NCBI GenBank assembly: GCA_021732525.1
Contig: JAKFUU010000002.1
Location: 25,053 to 89,052, forward strand
Reading direction: 5' to 3'
DNA length: 64,000 nucleotides
From: Sphingomonadaceae bacterium
GTDB taxonomy: Bacteria > Pseudomonadota > Alphaproteobacteria > Sphingomonadales > Sphingomonadaceae
Below, in pieces: positions 17,791 through 26,454 of the stretch. A program made the position numbers and the translations under genes. The notes beneath the pieces were generated by a model. It was not told the DNA's origin. It searched no databases and worked only from the letters and a program-made list of their open reading frames with translations. Position 1 is the stretch's first letter. Each line of letters starts with the position of its first letter.

Positions 17791-19044
17791 ATGGCCGACC
17801 CCCATTCTTTGCGCGCGCCACCGGGCGCGACGGGCGTGTTGATTTTGGCGTCGGGTGAGATGGTGTGGGGCAGGGGCTTTGGCGCGCAGGGCATTGGTTT
17901 GGGGGAGGTGTGTTTCAACACATCGATGACCGGATATCAGGAGATTATGACCGATCCTTCTTATGCCAGGCAGATTATCAACTTTACCTTCCCGCATATT
18001 GGCAATGTCGGTGCCAATCCCGAAGATATCGAGGCGGTCAACCCGCACGCGGTTGGCGCTATCGTTCGCGAAGATGTAACGGCTCCGTCGAATTTCCGCA
18101 GCAACCAGCATTTTGACGCATGGATGAAGGCGCATAACCGCATCGGCCTTTCCGGTGTCGATACCCGCGCGTTAACCCGCCTGATCCGTCAGCGCGGTGC
18201 GCCGAGTGCGGTCATCGCGCATTTTGATGCGGATGCGCCCTTTGCCTGGGATCATTTGCTCGAACAGCTGCGCGAATGGCCGGGGCTGGAGGGGATGGAT
18301 GTCGCACAGGACGTCACCTGCCTACAAAGTTATAAATGGGATGCGGGGTTGTGGCAGCTGGGGCGGGGATATGCAAACTCTCCTCTGTCCTTCAGGGGAG
18401 GAGCCGGGGGCGGGGTTTTGCCGCCCGGCACCGCTTCGCCGCCCCGACCCAACCCTGCCGAAGGCGAGGGGCTTAAGCGTGTCGTCGCGATCGATTATGG
18501 TATCAAACGCAATATTCTGCGCAATCTGGTCGATGTCGGCTGCGATGTTACCGTGCTTCCTGCAAATGCATCGTTTGAAGACATTATGACGCATAATCCC
18601 GATGGCCTGTTTCTTTCCAACGGCCCCGGCGATCCGGCGGCAACGGGCGAATATGCGGTGCCGGTGATCCGGGCATGGCTAGAGACGAAAAAGCCATTAT
18701 TCGGGATATGTCTGGGCCATCAAATGCTGGCGCTGGCGGTGGGCGCAAAGACCGTCAAAATGCACCAAGGCCACCGCGGCGCAAACCACCCGGTCAAGCG
18801 GCTGATCGACGGTCCTGATTTTGGGCGAGTAGAAATCACCAGCATGAACCACGGTTTCGCGGTCGATGCCGCGACCTTGCCCGCCAATGCGAAGGCCACG
18901 CACACTAGCCTGTTTGATGGCAGCAACTGCGGCTTCGAACTAACCGATGCCCCCGCCTTCAGCGTGCAATATCACCCCGAGGCTTCGCCAGGGCCGATGG
19001 ACAGCCATTACCTGTTTGAGAAATTTGCGGGGATGATGGGGTGA
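17791..19044 (+). CDS. carA: Carbamoyl-phosphate synthase small subunit
   Basis: The glutaminase subunit of carbamoyl-phosphate synthetase, feeding arginine and pyrimidine synthesis. The N-terminal domain (VLILASGEMVWGRGFG, NTSMTGYQEIMTDPSY) is followed by a class I glutamine amidotransferase domain with nucleophile Cys307 (GICLGHQ) and His395/Glu397 (YHPEASPGP). At 417 residues it is longer than usual. The surplus is a low-complexity Gly/Pro-rich stretch (about residues 196-228) between the two domains, encoded by an inserted palindromic repeat. It is divergent from yqeY, and carB lies 1.2 kb downstream rather than adjacent. Confidence 0.95.
   Translation: MADPHSLRAPPGATGVLILASGEMVWGRGFGAQGIGLGEVCFNTSMTGYQEIMTDPSYARQIINFTFPHIGNVGANPEDIEAVNPHAVGAIVREDVTAPSNFRSNQHFDAWMKAHNRIGLSGVDTRALTRLIRQRGAPSAVIAHFDADAPFAWDHLLEQLREWPGLEGMDVAQDVTCLQSYKWDAGLWQLGRGYANSPLSFRGGAGGGVLPPGTASPPRPNPAEGEGLKRVVAIDYGIKRNILRNLVDVGCDVTVLPANASFEDIMTHNPDGLFLSNGPGDPAATGEYAVPVIRAWLETKKPLFGICLGHQMLALAVGAKTVKMHQGHRGANHPVKRLIDGPDFGRVEITSMNHGFAVDAATLPANAKATHTSLFDGSNCGFELTDAPAFSVQYHPEASPGPMDSHYLFEKFAGMMG
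18378..18474. repeat. Palindromic repeat inserted in frame in carA
   Basis: A GC-rich stretch with several inverted repeats: CTCTCCTC pairs with GAGGAG around cttcagg, GGGGCGGGG pairs with CGCCCC, and CCCTgccgaaggcGAGGG closes the element. It resembles the short palindromic intergenic repeats common in sphingomonad genomes but lies inside a coding sequence and keeps the frame. The junction residues (YANS before, KRVVAIDYG after) match where CarA orthologues have a short linker. Confidence 0.7.
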
Positions 19045-19301
19045 GGCCAGTCTTACCCATAATATTCCTGCTGTCATCATGCGCCGTTGGCGTGAATGCG
19101 AAACAGGTTGAATTAGATAAAATGTCGGTATCCTGCGGCTTACCAAAAGGCACCGCAATAGATCAATCTGAGGCGGTGGAGCTTGTGATTGGCGCCGCAC
19201 CGGGTGAAAAAAAAATGGAATGTTTGCTTCGTAAACTAAGAGCCGCGGGCGTCAACAATCTCGGTTTTAGGGGCAATGAAATATCGCGAGTGAACCGGTA
19301 A
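19041..19301 (+). CDS. Small putative lipoprotein
   Basis: An 86-residue frame starting at GTG and overlapping the carA stop by four bases (GTGA), suggesting translational coupling. The N-terminus PVLPIIFLLSSC is a short hydrophobic signal with a lipobox-like LSSC. The mature part has two further cysteines (VSCGLP, MECLL) that could form a disulphide. No family recognised. Its size and the following repeat leave some doubt that it is real. Confidence 0.5.
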   Translation: MRPVLPIIFLLSSCAVGVNAKQVELDKMSVSCGLPKGTAIDQSEAVELVIGAAPGEKKMECLLRKLRAAGVNNLGFRGNEISRVNR

Positions 19302-19329
19302 TGCACGGCCCCGTTAACCTCTCGCCATT

Positions 19330-19406
19330 CGTCATTGCGAGCGTAGCTCAGCAATCCAGAGCGTTTGTGCGCAGCACTGGATTGCTTCGCTGCGCTCGCA
19401 ATGACG
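19330..19406. repeat. Inverted-repeat element (GTCATTGCGAGC type)
   Basis: Left arm CGTCATTGCGAGCGTAGC and inner GCAATCCAG pair with CTGGATTGC and GCTGCGCTCGCAATGACG on the right, giving a long imperfect hairpin of about 77 bases. The same right half and inner stem recur at 31471-31526. It lies between the small lipoprotein gene and the convergent toxin gene, and may act as a transcript end. Confidence 0.85.
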
Positions 19407-19427
19407 GGCGGGGCAGTGCGCAACCCA

Positions 19428-19841
19428 TCACCCCTCCCAAGGGTTCACTAACTCAACCCCAATCCAGTCAAAATCCCGCATGTTTCGCGTCGCAACTGGA
19501 GCCCTGTGGAACTGCGCTTGGGCGGCGATCAGCATGTCGATCACTTGCGGTTCGCGCGCCTTCACTTCGGGGCGCGCCGCGATTTTGCCATAGCAATGGG
19601 CGGCATCCGCATCAAATGGCAGCGTTTGTCCGTAATAGCGCGCTTCAAGGCCCGCTAGCCATGCCTCAAGAAAGGGGCGTTTATGCGCCGCGCCGGGCAA
19701 TTCAATCCCATATCGAATTTCGGCAATCACCAGCACGGACAGCGCCAAATCGGCGTCATTCGCCTCTAGCCAAGCCAACACAGCAGGATTGCCGCGTGGC
19801 TTGGTCAGTTCGCTCCAAACATTGGTATCGACCAGAATCAA
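19428..19841 (-). CDS. PIN-domain toxin (VapC/FitB family)
   Basis: A 137-residue PIN-domain ribonuclease toxin. The N-terminal ILVDTNVWSEL carries the first acidic residue. The conserved Glu sits in IAEIRYGIELP, and the later acidic residues are in the DAD and VIDMLIAAQA segments. The C-terminus VATRNMRDFDWIGVELVNPW is typical of FitB-like toxins. The start is TTG at 19841, overlapping the antitoxin stop by four bases (TTGA). The pair has inserted in effect between carA and carB. Confidence 0.9.
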   Translation of the reverse strand: MILVDTNVWSELTKPRGNPAVLAWLEANDADLALSVLVIAEIRYGIELPGAAHKRPFLEAWLAGLEARYYGQTLPFDADAAHCYGKIAARPEVKAREPQVIDMLIAAQAQFHRAPVATRNMRDFDWIGVELVNPWEG

Positions 19842-20221
19842 AAGTCTGGCGCTTCCAGCCGCGTGTTCATGCGGGGCGGCAGATCAAGGCCGACGCCATT
19901 TGCCAAGCGGCGCAGTTCGGCCATCGCGTCCTTTGCGGTCATGAAGCGAATTTCGGCATATTTGCGCGTGTCGTAAACGCCTGCGCCCGCCCCATCGGCA
20001 ATTCTGATCAATTCGCTCACAATACCCACTCCCGATTGTTCATGTTTAAATGTCTGCCGTGTTTCGGAGACATGACTAGCAACGGGTTCAGCGACTTCCA
20101 AATCCGCCTCAATGACAAGCTGGCGCAAATGTTCCTCCATCGAACGGCCATGCGCCGCCGCAATTTGGCGAAACCGCAATTTGGCATCTTCGGGAATATT
20201 ACGGACCGTCAAACTTGCCAT
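19838..20221 (-). CDS. FitA-like ribbon-helix-helix antitoxin
   Basis: The partner antitoxin. The N-terminal MASLTVRNIPEDAKLRFRQIAAAHGRSMEEHLRQLV is the FitA-type ribbon-helix-helix DNA-binding domain. The start is taken at the ATG at 20221; a longer frame from 20239 adds MRGCIY. At 127 residues it is longer than typical FitA antitoxins (about 80): an extra C-terminal half (RKYAEIRFMTAKDAMAELRRLANGV) presumably contacts the toxin. Antitoxins of this type usually repress their own operon. Confidence 0.85.
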   Translation of the reverse strand: MASLTVRNIPEDAKLRFRQIAAAHGRSMEEHLRQLVIEADLEVAEPVASHVSETRQTFKHEQSGVGIVSELIRIADGAGAGVYDTRKYAEIRFMTAKDAMAELRRLANGVGLDLPPRMNTRLEAPDF

Positions 20222-20237
20222 ATAGATACACCCTCTC

Positions 20238-20268
20238 ATTCATCAATGCAATCAATGTATGCAATGAA
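20238..20268. promoter_or_regulatory. Candidate antitoxin operator / carB promoter region
   Basis: The 60 bases between fitA and carB contain an imperfect dyad, ATTCATCAATGCA on one side and TGCAATGAA on the other, with a repeated ATGCAAT. Self-repressing FitAB systems bind such dyads. As carB starts immediately beyond, antitoxin binding could also touch carB transcription; this is inference. Confidence 0.35.
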
Positions 20269-20281
20269 AGCATATTAGTCA

Positions 20282-23200
20282 ATGCCAAAAAGAACCGACA
20301 TTCAATCCATCCTCATCATCGGCGCGGGGCCGATCATCATCGGACAAGCCTGCGAATTTGATTATTCGGGCACGCAGGCGGTGAAGGCGCTGCGGGAGGA
20401 AGGCTACCGGATCATCCTGGTCAACAGCAATCCGGCCACCATCATGACCGACCCTGATATGGCCGATGCGACCTATATCGAGCCGATAACCCCGGAAATC
20501 GTCACCAAGATCATCGAAAAAGAGCGCCCCGATGCGCTGCTGCCCACAATGGGCGGGCAAACCGCGCTCAACACGGCGCTGGCGCTCTATAACGATGGCA
20601 CCTTGGCCAAATTTGGCGTGGAGATGATCGGCGCGGATGCCGAAGCGATCGACAAGGCCGAAGACCGGATCAAATTTCGCGATGCTATGACCAAGATCGG
20701 TCTGGAATCGGCGCGCTCTGGGATCGCGCATAGCCTGACCGAGGCGTTGGAGCTGCTCCATCACACCGGCCTGCCTGCGATCATCCGGCCCAGCTTTACC
20801 ATGGGCGGCACCGGCGGCGGGATCGCCTATAATAAGGATGAATTTATCCAAATCGTCACCGGCGGCCTTGATGCATCACCCACCACCGAAGTGCTGATCG
20901 AGGAATCTTTGCTCGGGTGGAAAGAATATGAGATGGAGGTGGTGCGCGACCGCGCCGACAATGCTATCATCATCTGTTCCATCGAGAATATCGATCCGAT
21001 GGGTGTGCATACCGGCGATTCGATCACTGTCGCACCCGCGCTGACGCTGACCGATAAGGAATATCAGATTATGCGCAATGCCAGCATCGCCTGCTTGCGC
21101 GAAATTGGCGTGGAAACCGGCGGTTCGAATGTGCAATTTGCGGTCAATCCCGCCGATGGCCGTCTGATCGTGATTGAAATGAACCCGCGCGTGTCGCGCT
21201 CTTCGGCGCTGGCGTCGAAGGCCACCGGCTTCCCCATCGCCAAGGTTGCCGCAAAGCTGGCGATTGGCTATACGCTCGACGAAATTACCAACGATATTAC
21301 CGGTGCGACGCCCGCGTCATTTGAACCAACTATTGACTATATCGTCACCAAAATCCCGCGCTTTGCCTTTGAAAAATTCAAAGGCGCGCAGCCACTGCTG
21401 CATACCGCCATGAAATCGGTCGGCGAGGTGATGGCAATTGGCCGCAATATCCACGAAAGCCTGCAAAAAGCGCTGCGCGGGCTCGAAACCGGGTTGGCCG
21501 GTTTTAACTATGTCGAACATTTGAAGGGGGCGTCGCGCGATGATTTGATCGCCGAGCTGGCGCGCGCCACACCCGATCGCTTGCTGGTCGCGGCGCAATG
21601 TTTGCGCGAAGGCATGAGCGTCGCCGAAATACACGCGGTTGCCCAATATGATCCATGGTTCTTGGAGCGGATCGAGGAGATTATTTGCGCCGAAAAAGAT
21701 ATTGTCGGCCATGGCCTGCCGCAAGATGCAGCCGCTTTGCGCGCGCTGAAAGCGATGGGCTTTAGCGACAAAAGATTGGCTTATCTGGCGCTTGAATCGG
21801 CGCATTTGCGCCCCGGCATGGAAACCGCCGCGCGCCACGGGTCCGGGCTATTGGCCGAAGCCGTCAGAGCGATGGCCGGGCCGATTACCGAAGGCGAGGT
21901 GCGGGCGCTGCGCCATAAGCTCGGCGTGCGTCCCGTGTTCAAACGGATCGACACCTGCGCGGCGGAATTTGAGGCAAAAACGCCCTATATGTATTCCACT
22001 TATGAAGCGCCGCTTTTTGGCGAAGCCGAATGCGAGGCGATGCCTTCAGACCGCGAAAAAGTGGTTATCCTGGGCGGCGGGCCGAACCGGATTGGGCAGG
22101 GGATCGAATTTGATTATTGCTGCGTCCATGCCTGTTTCGCGCTCGCCGCTAAATATGAAACAATCATGATCAACTGCAACCCGGAAACGGTTTCGACCGA
22201 TTATGACACGTCCGACCGGCTTTATTTCGAACCGCTCACCGCCGAAGATGTGCTCGAAATTTTGCATGTGGAGCAGAAGACGGGCAAGCTGAAAGGCGTG
22301 ATTGTGCAATTTGGCGGACAGACACCGCTCAATTTGGCGCGCGCGCTGGAGCAAGCGGGTATCCCGATCCTGGGCACATCACCCGACGCGATTGATCTGG
22401 CCGAAGATCGCGAACGATTTGCGGCTTTGGTCCATAAGCTCGGCCTGAAACAGCCCGAAAATGGCATTGCGCGCAGCCGTAAAGAGGCAATCGCCGTCGC
22501 CGACCGGATCGGCTATCCCGTGTTAATGCGGCCCAGCTATGTGCTTGGCGGGCGCGCAATGGAGATTGTCGATACGCAGGCGCAGCTTGAAAATTATATC
22601 CAAACCGCGGTGATCGTTTCGGGCGACAGCCCGGTTTTGATCGACAGCTACCTGCGCGATGCGATTGAGGTTGACGTCGACGCGATATCGGACGGCGACG
22701 ATGTTGTGGTGGCCGGAATTTTGCAGCATATCGAAGAAGCCGGGGTGCATAGCGGCGATAGCGCTTGCAGCCTGCCGCCTTATTCGCTTCGGCGCGATAT
22801 CATCGACGAAATTGCCCGGCAGGCCGAAATGCTTGCCCGCGCGCTGCGTGTTATAGGCTTGATGAATGTGCAATTTGCGGTGAAGGATGATGCGGTCTAT
22901 TTGATCGAAGTAAACCCGCGCGCCAGCCGCACGGTGCCCTTTGTTGCCAAAGCCATCGGCGCGCCCATTGCCAAGATCGCGGCGCGCGTTATGGCGGGCG
23001 AGAAGCTGAAAAACCTGCCGCCGATCAATCTCGATATCGATTATATCGCGGTCAAAGAGGCGGTATTTCCCTTCGCACGCTTCCCCGGTGTTGACCCCGT
23101 TTTGTCACCCGAAATGAAATCAACCGGCGAAGTGATGGGTATCGATAAAAATTTTGCCATGGCCTTTGCCAAAGCACAATTGGGGGCGGGGGTTACTTTG

Positions 23201-23599
23201 CCCTTGTCGGGCAAGGTGTTCGTATCGGTCAAAGACACCGACAAACCGGTTATTTTGACTGCCTGCCAAAAACTGGAGACATTGGGTTTTGAAATTGTCG
23301 CGACCGCGGGAACGGCGCGCTATTTATCCGAAAATGGGGTGCGCGCCGAAACGGTTAATAAGGTCGCGCAAGGCCGGCCGCATATCGTCGATGCCATTAT
23401 CGACGGCAAAATTGCGATGATCTTCAATACGACCGAAGGATGGCAGAGCCTGAAAGATTCCGAATCAATCCGTCGCAGCGCGCTGACGGAGAAAGTTCCA
23501 TCTTATACAACGGCCAGCGGCGCCAATGCCGCAGCAGAGGCGATATCCGCGCTGCGCAATGTCCCGCTTGAAGTTCGCCCGCTTCAGGACTATTATTAA
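20282..23599 (+). CDS. carB: Carbamoyl-phosphate synthase large subunit
   Basis: The 1105-residue synthetase subunit that makes carbamoyl phosphate from bicarbonate, ammonia and two ATP. Two homologous ATP-grasp halves are visible: [22 protein letters not shown] with [15 protein letters not shown] in the first, and [20 protein letters not shown] with [14 protein letters not shown] in the second. The C-terminal allosteric MGS-like domain ([25 protein letters not shown]) follows. The length is normal. It is separated from carA by a lipoprotein gene, a repeat and a toxin-antitoxin pair. Confidence 0.97.
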   Translation: MPKRTDIQSILIIGAGPIIIGQACEFDYSGTQAVKALREEGYRIILVNSNPATIMTDPDMADATYIEPITPEIVTKIIEKERPDALLPTMGGQTALNTALALYNDGTLAKFGVEMIGADAEAIDKAEDRIKFRDAMTKIGLESARSGIAHSLTEALELLHHTGLPAIIRPSFTMGGTGGGIAYNKDEFIQIVTGGLDASPTTEVLIEESLLGWKEYEMEVVRDRADNAIIICSIENIDPMGVHTGDSITVAPALTLTDKEYQIMRNASIACLREIGVETGGSNVQFAVNPADGRLIVIEMNPRVSRSSALASKATGFPIAKVAAKLAIGYTLDEITNDITGATPASFEPTIDYIVTKIPRFAFEKFKGAQPLLHTAMKSVGEVMAIGRNIHESLQKALRGLETGLAGFNYVEHLKGASRDDLIAELARATPDRLLVAAQCLREGMSVAEIHAVAQYDPWFLERIEEIICAEKDIVGHGLPQDAAALRALKAMGFSDKRLAYLALESAHLRPGMETAARHGSGLLAEAVRAMAGPITEGEVRALRHKLGVRPVFKRIDTCAAEFEAKTPYMYSTYEAPLFGEAECEAMPSDREKVVILGGGPNRIGQGIEFDYCCVHACFALAAKYETIMINCNPETVSTDYDTSDRLYFEPLTAEDVLEILHVEQKTGKLKGVIVQFGGQTPLNLARALEQAGIPILGTSPDAIDLAEDRERFAALVHKLGLKQPENGIARSRKEAIAVADRIGYPVLMRPSYVLGGRAMEIVDTQAQLENYIQTAVIVSGDSPVLIDSYLRDAIEVDVDAISDGDDVVVAGILQHIEEAGVHSGDSACSLPPYSLRRDIIDEIARQAEMLARALRVIGLMNVQFAVKDDAVYLIEVNPRASRTVPFVAKAIGAPIAKIAARVMAGEKLKNLPPINLDIDYIAVKEAVFPFARFPGVDPVLSPEMKSTGEVMGIDKNFAMAFAKAQLGAGVTLPLSGKVFVSVKDTDKPVILTACQKLETLGFEIVATAGTARYLSENGVRAETVNKVAQGRPHIVDAIIDGKIAMIFNTTEGWQSLKDSESIRRSALTEKVPSYTTASGANAAAEAISALRNVPLEVRPLQDYY

Positions 23600-23693
23600 G
23601 ACAGGCAGTCATTCCCATCATTTTTGAAACTGCACAGTGGCGGGCTGCAATGGCCCGCTACCGGGACAAAATTATTATTAAAGGACTTTGCTC

Positions 23694-24170
23694 ATGGCGA
23701 GCCACGAAAAATACCCGATGCTGGCCGAAGGCTACGCAAAATTGGCAGCGGATTTGAAGCGGTTGCGCGAAGAACGCCCCAAAATTGTGGATGCAATCGA
23801 AGAAGCGCGCGCGCATGGCGATCTATCGGAAAATGCCGAATATCATGCTGCCAAAGAACGCCAAGGTCAGGTAGAGGCCACAATCGGCGATATCGAGGAT
23901 AAAATCGGCCGCGCGCAGATTATCGATCCGGCAACATTGTCGGGCAACAAAATCGTATTCGGTGCCACGGTAACCTTGCTCGATGAAGACGATCGGCCGA
24001 TCAAATATCAACTGGTGGGTGAAACCGAAGCCGATGCCAACGCGGGGCGGATCTCGTATAATTCGCCGCTGGGGCGCGCTTTGATCGGCCGCGAGGTGGA
24101 CGATGAAGTGGAATTGACGGTGCCGTCGGGCGATAAATATTATCAGGTGCAGAAGATCGAGTTTATTTAG
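23694..24170 (+). CDS. greA: Transcription elongation factor GreA
   Basis: GreA rescues backtracked RNA polymerase by stimulating transcript cleavage. From the ATG at 23694 the product is 158 residues, the standard length; an upstream TTG is less likely because AAGGA at 23681-23685 is spaced 8 bp from the ATG. The N-terminal coiled coil ([23 protein letters not shown]) carries the acidic tip ([10 protein letters not shown]). The C-terminal FKBP-like domain ends in [17 protein letters not shown]. Its TAG stop is the first codon-sized segment of a dispersed repeat. Confidence 0.95.
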   Translation: MASHEKYPMLAEGYAKLAADLKRLREERPKIVDAIEEARAHGDLSENAEYHAAKERQGQVEATIGDIEDKIGRAQIIDPATLSGNKIVFGATVTLLDEDDRPIKYQLVGETEADANAGRISYNSPLGRALIGREVDDEVELTVPSGDKYYQVQKIEFI

Positions 24171-24271
24171 AGCATCGTGCGAAAAAGTGGGAACCGGTTT
24201 TTCGCATAAAGCGATGCGACAACACATAGATAGAGCGGGCAGTGTGATTCCTATTTCACGCTGCCTGCTCT
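24168..24271. repeat. Two-hairpin dispersed repeat, copy 1 (after greA)
   Basis: Begins TAGAGCATCGTGCG and forms hairpin 1 (GCATCG with CGATGC; GCGAAAAA with TTTTTCGC) around GTGGGAACCGG, then hairpin 2 (AGAGCGGGCAGTGTGA with TCACGCTGCCTGCTCT). The opposite-orientation copy at 38413-38517 matches through both hairpins. In both, the first three bases are the stop codon of the preceding gene. Confidence 0.9.
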
Positions 24272-24339
24272 TGGGTATCAATAACAAATCATCCTTTGCC
24301 AGCGTGGCCGCAGATGAGGAAGGCATTGGGAAAGGCCGT

Positions 24340-24978
24340 ATGCGATTGACTTTAAAGCCCTTGGCGACAATCCTGCTATTGGTCAGCTGTGCGGTCACGT
24401 TGGCCGGTTTGTGGCCCGGATTATTCGAACAGTTGCTGCAAAATGGCGGTTTCTTCCCGGCGCAATTTTTGGATAAAGGGACGATCCTGCCGGACTCAAT
24501 TTTCGCTATTTCGGTATGGTTGACGCCTTTTACCGCACCATTCATTCATGGCAGTATTTTTGATCTGCTGCTACCCGGTTTGCTATTGCTTTTTTTGGGC
24601 GGCATGGTGGAGGATTTGCTGGGATGGCCGGGCTTATTGCTCCTGTTCATCACTGGTATTTTGGCCGCAACCGCCGCAATATTGATTGTCGCGGGCGATG
24701 TTTCCCGGCCATTTTTCGGTTCGTTCAATATGGTTTCGGCGATCGTTGGGGCTTATCTAATTTTGCGTCCAAATCACGCGATGCCGGGATGGCGCGGGCT
24801 GTCCGCGCGCAATGCGCGAAAGCTTCAATTGTTGCTGCTATGGCTCATCATTAATGTGGTGATCAACGTTGGTCCATTGGACAGCTTGCTGATCAATCTT
24901 GTGCCTACTATGGCAAGTTTTACGGCCGGGATAATGTTGGCGCACCCATTGTTGCTGTGGAAATATCGCAAGGCCTGA
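24340..24978 (+). CDS. Rhomboid-like membrane protein lacking catalytic residues
   Basis: A 212-residue multi-pass membrane protein from the ATG at 24340 (MRLTLKPLATILLLVSC); an open frame reaches further upstream into the repeat but has no ribosome site. Segments PFIHGSIFDLLLPGLLLLFLGG and EDLLGWPGLLLLF align with rhomboid TM2-TM3. The expected catalytic GxSG of TM4 reads FGSFNMVSAIVGAY, with Phe where the nucleophilic Ser should be. The TM6 His is also not in place. It is therefore probably a pseudoprotease. It follows greA and a repeat. Confidence 0.75.
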   Translation: MRLTLKPLATILLLVSCAVTLAGLWPGLFEQLLQNGGFFPAQFLDKGTILPDSIFAISVWLTPFTAPFIHGSIFDLLLPGLLLLFLGGMVEDLLGWPGLLLLFITGILAATAAILIVAGDVSRPFFGSFNMVSAIVGAYLILRPNHAMPGWRGLSARNARKLQLLLLWLIINVVINVGPLDSLLINLVPTMASFTAGIMLAHPLLLWKYRKA

Positions 24979-24990
24979 TCTTTCGCCCGG

Positions 24991-25212
24991 TTAGGCGATG
25001 CCCGGTTCCAACAACCGATGCAGATGCACGACGACATATTTCATCTCCGCATCATCAACGGTGCGCTGCGCCGCGCTGCGCCAGGCCTCTTCGGCTTGAT
25101 CATAGCTTGGGAAAATACCGACGACATCGATTTTGTCGAGATCGGTAAATTCAAGCGAACGCGGGTCGGCAACCCGCCCGCCGAACACCAGATGTAATTT
25201 GGGCTTATCCAA
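24991..25212 (-). CDS. DUF4170 protein
   Basis: A 73-residue soluble protein starting at TTG with GGAG upstream. The sequence (LHLVFGGRVADPRSLEFTDLDKIDVVGIFPSYDQAEEAWRSAAQ) matches the small alphaproteobacterial DUF4170 family of unknown function. It is convergent with the rhomboid-like gene. Confidence 0.82.
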   Translation of the reverse strand: MDKPKLHLVFGGRVADPRSLEFTDLDKIDVVGIFPSYDQAEEAWRSAAQRTVDDAEMKYVVVHLHRLLEPGIA

Positions 25213-25230
25213 CTTTATACTCCAAATCTT

Positions 25231-25650
25231 TCAATCTTTTTTGCGCGCGGCATCGCCCGCCGCCTTACCGGCGGCTTTCACCGCTTCGCTTGCTTTGTCA
25301 ACCAGATCGCGAAATTGCGCCCGGGCGGTATCTTTATTGATGCCAAGCTGATCGACTTTATCGATACCCGCCTGTTTTGCCGCATTGGCCACTTCTTTTG
25401 CTTTGCGGTTGAGCTTTTTTCCCGCGGCACCGAACATCTTTTTCTCGCGCTCGCTTTTGGGCAGCAATGCGCCGACAATTGCACCAAGGGCCAAACCACC
25501 AAGCAGGATCGCCATTGGATTTTTATCAATCGTGCCGCTGGATTGTTCTTTCGCCTTTTTGGCCGTGTTGCGGGCGGTTTGGCTAACTTTGGCCAGCCCG
25601 CCTTTGGCGCTATCTGTCGCGGTTTTAATCCCGTCTTTCAATTTGTTCAT
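25231..25650 (-). CDS. Small amphipathic membrane-anchored protein (YtxH/DUF883-like)
   Basis: A 139-residue Lys/Ala-rich protein from ATG 25650 (MNKLKDGIKTATDSAKGG) with GGAAG upstream. The only membrane segment is MAILLGGLALGAIVGALL near residues 47-64; the flanks are long amphipathic helices (KKAKEQ, KKLNRKAKEVANAAKQAG). The layout resembles YtxH or ElaB/DUF883 stress proteins, but I do not claim homology. It belongs to a same-strand run of four small envelope proteins (25.2-27.0 kb) that may be co-expressed. Confidence 0.65.
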   Translation of the reverse strand: MNKLKDGIKTATDSAKGGLAKVSQTARNTAKKAKEQSSGTIDKNPMAILLGGLALGAIVGALLPKSEREKKMFGAAGKKLNRKAKEVANAAKQAGIDKVDQLGINKDTARAQFRDLVDKASEAVKAAGKAAGDAARKKD

Positions 25651-25689
25651 TTCTGCTTCCTTCAATTTTGAAGAGCCCAAAAAATGCTC

Positions 25690-25983
25690 TTAACGCTTCC
25701 GATATTTTTCATGCGCTTTTTTTATGGTGGCGATTAATGGCCGCCGCGCGATAACCAGCAACGCCGCAATCGCTGCACCGCCGATGGCCATGCGATTTCT
25801 TTTTGCAAATTGCGCGCTTTGTTCCGTCAATTTGGCCAGCTGGCGGATCTGACGTAATTTCCACCGGCTCAGTATATTGGCCGGGCGAATATCGTCGCGC
25901 GTTTGCCGCATATCACCGATCATCCGACCGCGTGCCGCTTTTCGTGCGCGATCCTGCGCCCATATCACCTTCCGATCAATCAT
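25690..25983 (-). CDS. Small membrane protein of unknown function
   Basis: A 97-residue basic protein with a cytoplasmic Arg/Lys-rich N-terminus (DRARKAARGRMIGDMRQTRDD), a coiled-coil-like middle and one predicted membrane segment (MAIGGAAIAALLVIA). It overlaps the end of the upstream holin-like gene by 8 bp, indicating co-transcription. No family recognised. Confidence 0.6.
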   Translation of the reverse strand: MIDRKVIWAQDRARKAARGRMIGDMRQTRDDIRPANILSRWKLRQIRQLAKLTEQSAQFAKRNRMAIGGAAIAALLVIARRPLIATIKKAHEKYRKR

Positions 25984-26404
25984 CTTGCGAGTCCAATTCA
26001 GGAAATTGCATTTTTTTCACGGTACTTTTTGCCAAAAAAGCGAAAGCCAAACCAAGCATGAGAAATCCGCCGCAGACAATCAATGTGGCCCAAATTGCCC
26101 CAAGCCATTGCGCAAGGGCGAGTAACATCCCCAATATCAAAGCGATAAAGGCACCCGCGACCGCAGCAAGGGCGATAAATAGATACAGGCTGGCCCAGCG
26201 TGCAACCGACGCGCTATATTGCAAGCGGCTCCGATAATAGCGCAATTCAGCATTGAGGAATTCGCGAAAATCAACCGCCAGCTTTGCCATATCCGCTCGC
26301 ACCGAAATCTCGTCCGTTGCCGCGTCATTACCGGAATTATCGGGTGCGGCGGGCGAGGTTGTTTCGGGGCTCAAAATATCTGCGGGGTCCAATGCCTTGG
26401 TCAA
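25976..26404 (-). CDS. Phage holin superfamily / Actinobacterial-type holin-X membrane protein
   Basis: A 142-residue protein starting at TTG with AGGGAA upstream. A soluble N-terminus (VRADMAKLAVDFREFLNAELRYYRSRLQYS) precedes two membrane segments (WASLYLFIALAAVAGAFIALI and IWATLIVCGGFLMLGLAFAFL), the arrangement of the putative holin-X (DUF1469-like) family. In proteobacteria these chromosomal genes are usually linked to DUF883/YtxH-like stress proteins rather than phage lysis, as here. The C-terminal tail is acidic. Confidence 0.7.
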   Translation of the reverse strand: MTKALDPADILSPETTSPAAPDNSGNDAATDEISVRADMAKLAVDFREFLNAELRYYRSRLQYSASVARWASLYLFIALAAVAGAFIALILGMLLALAQWLGAIWATLIVCGGFLMLGLAFAFLAKSTVKKMQFPELDSQDD

Positions 26405-26454
26405 TTGTTGTATTCCCTAACCGCGCGTGTCAATTTTTGATCAGCGGTCCCGCG

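Noticed and set aside
25976..26404. Holin gene as evidence of a prophage
   Set aside because: No other phage genes nearby; the family is common on chromosomes with stress-related small proteins.
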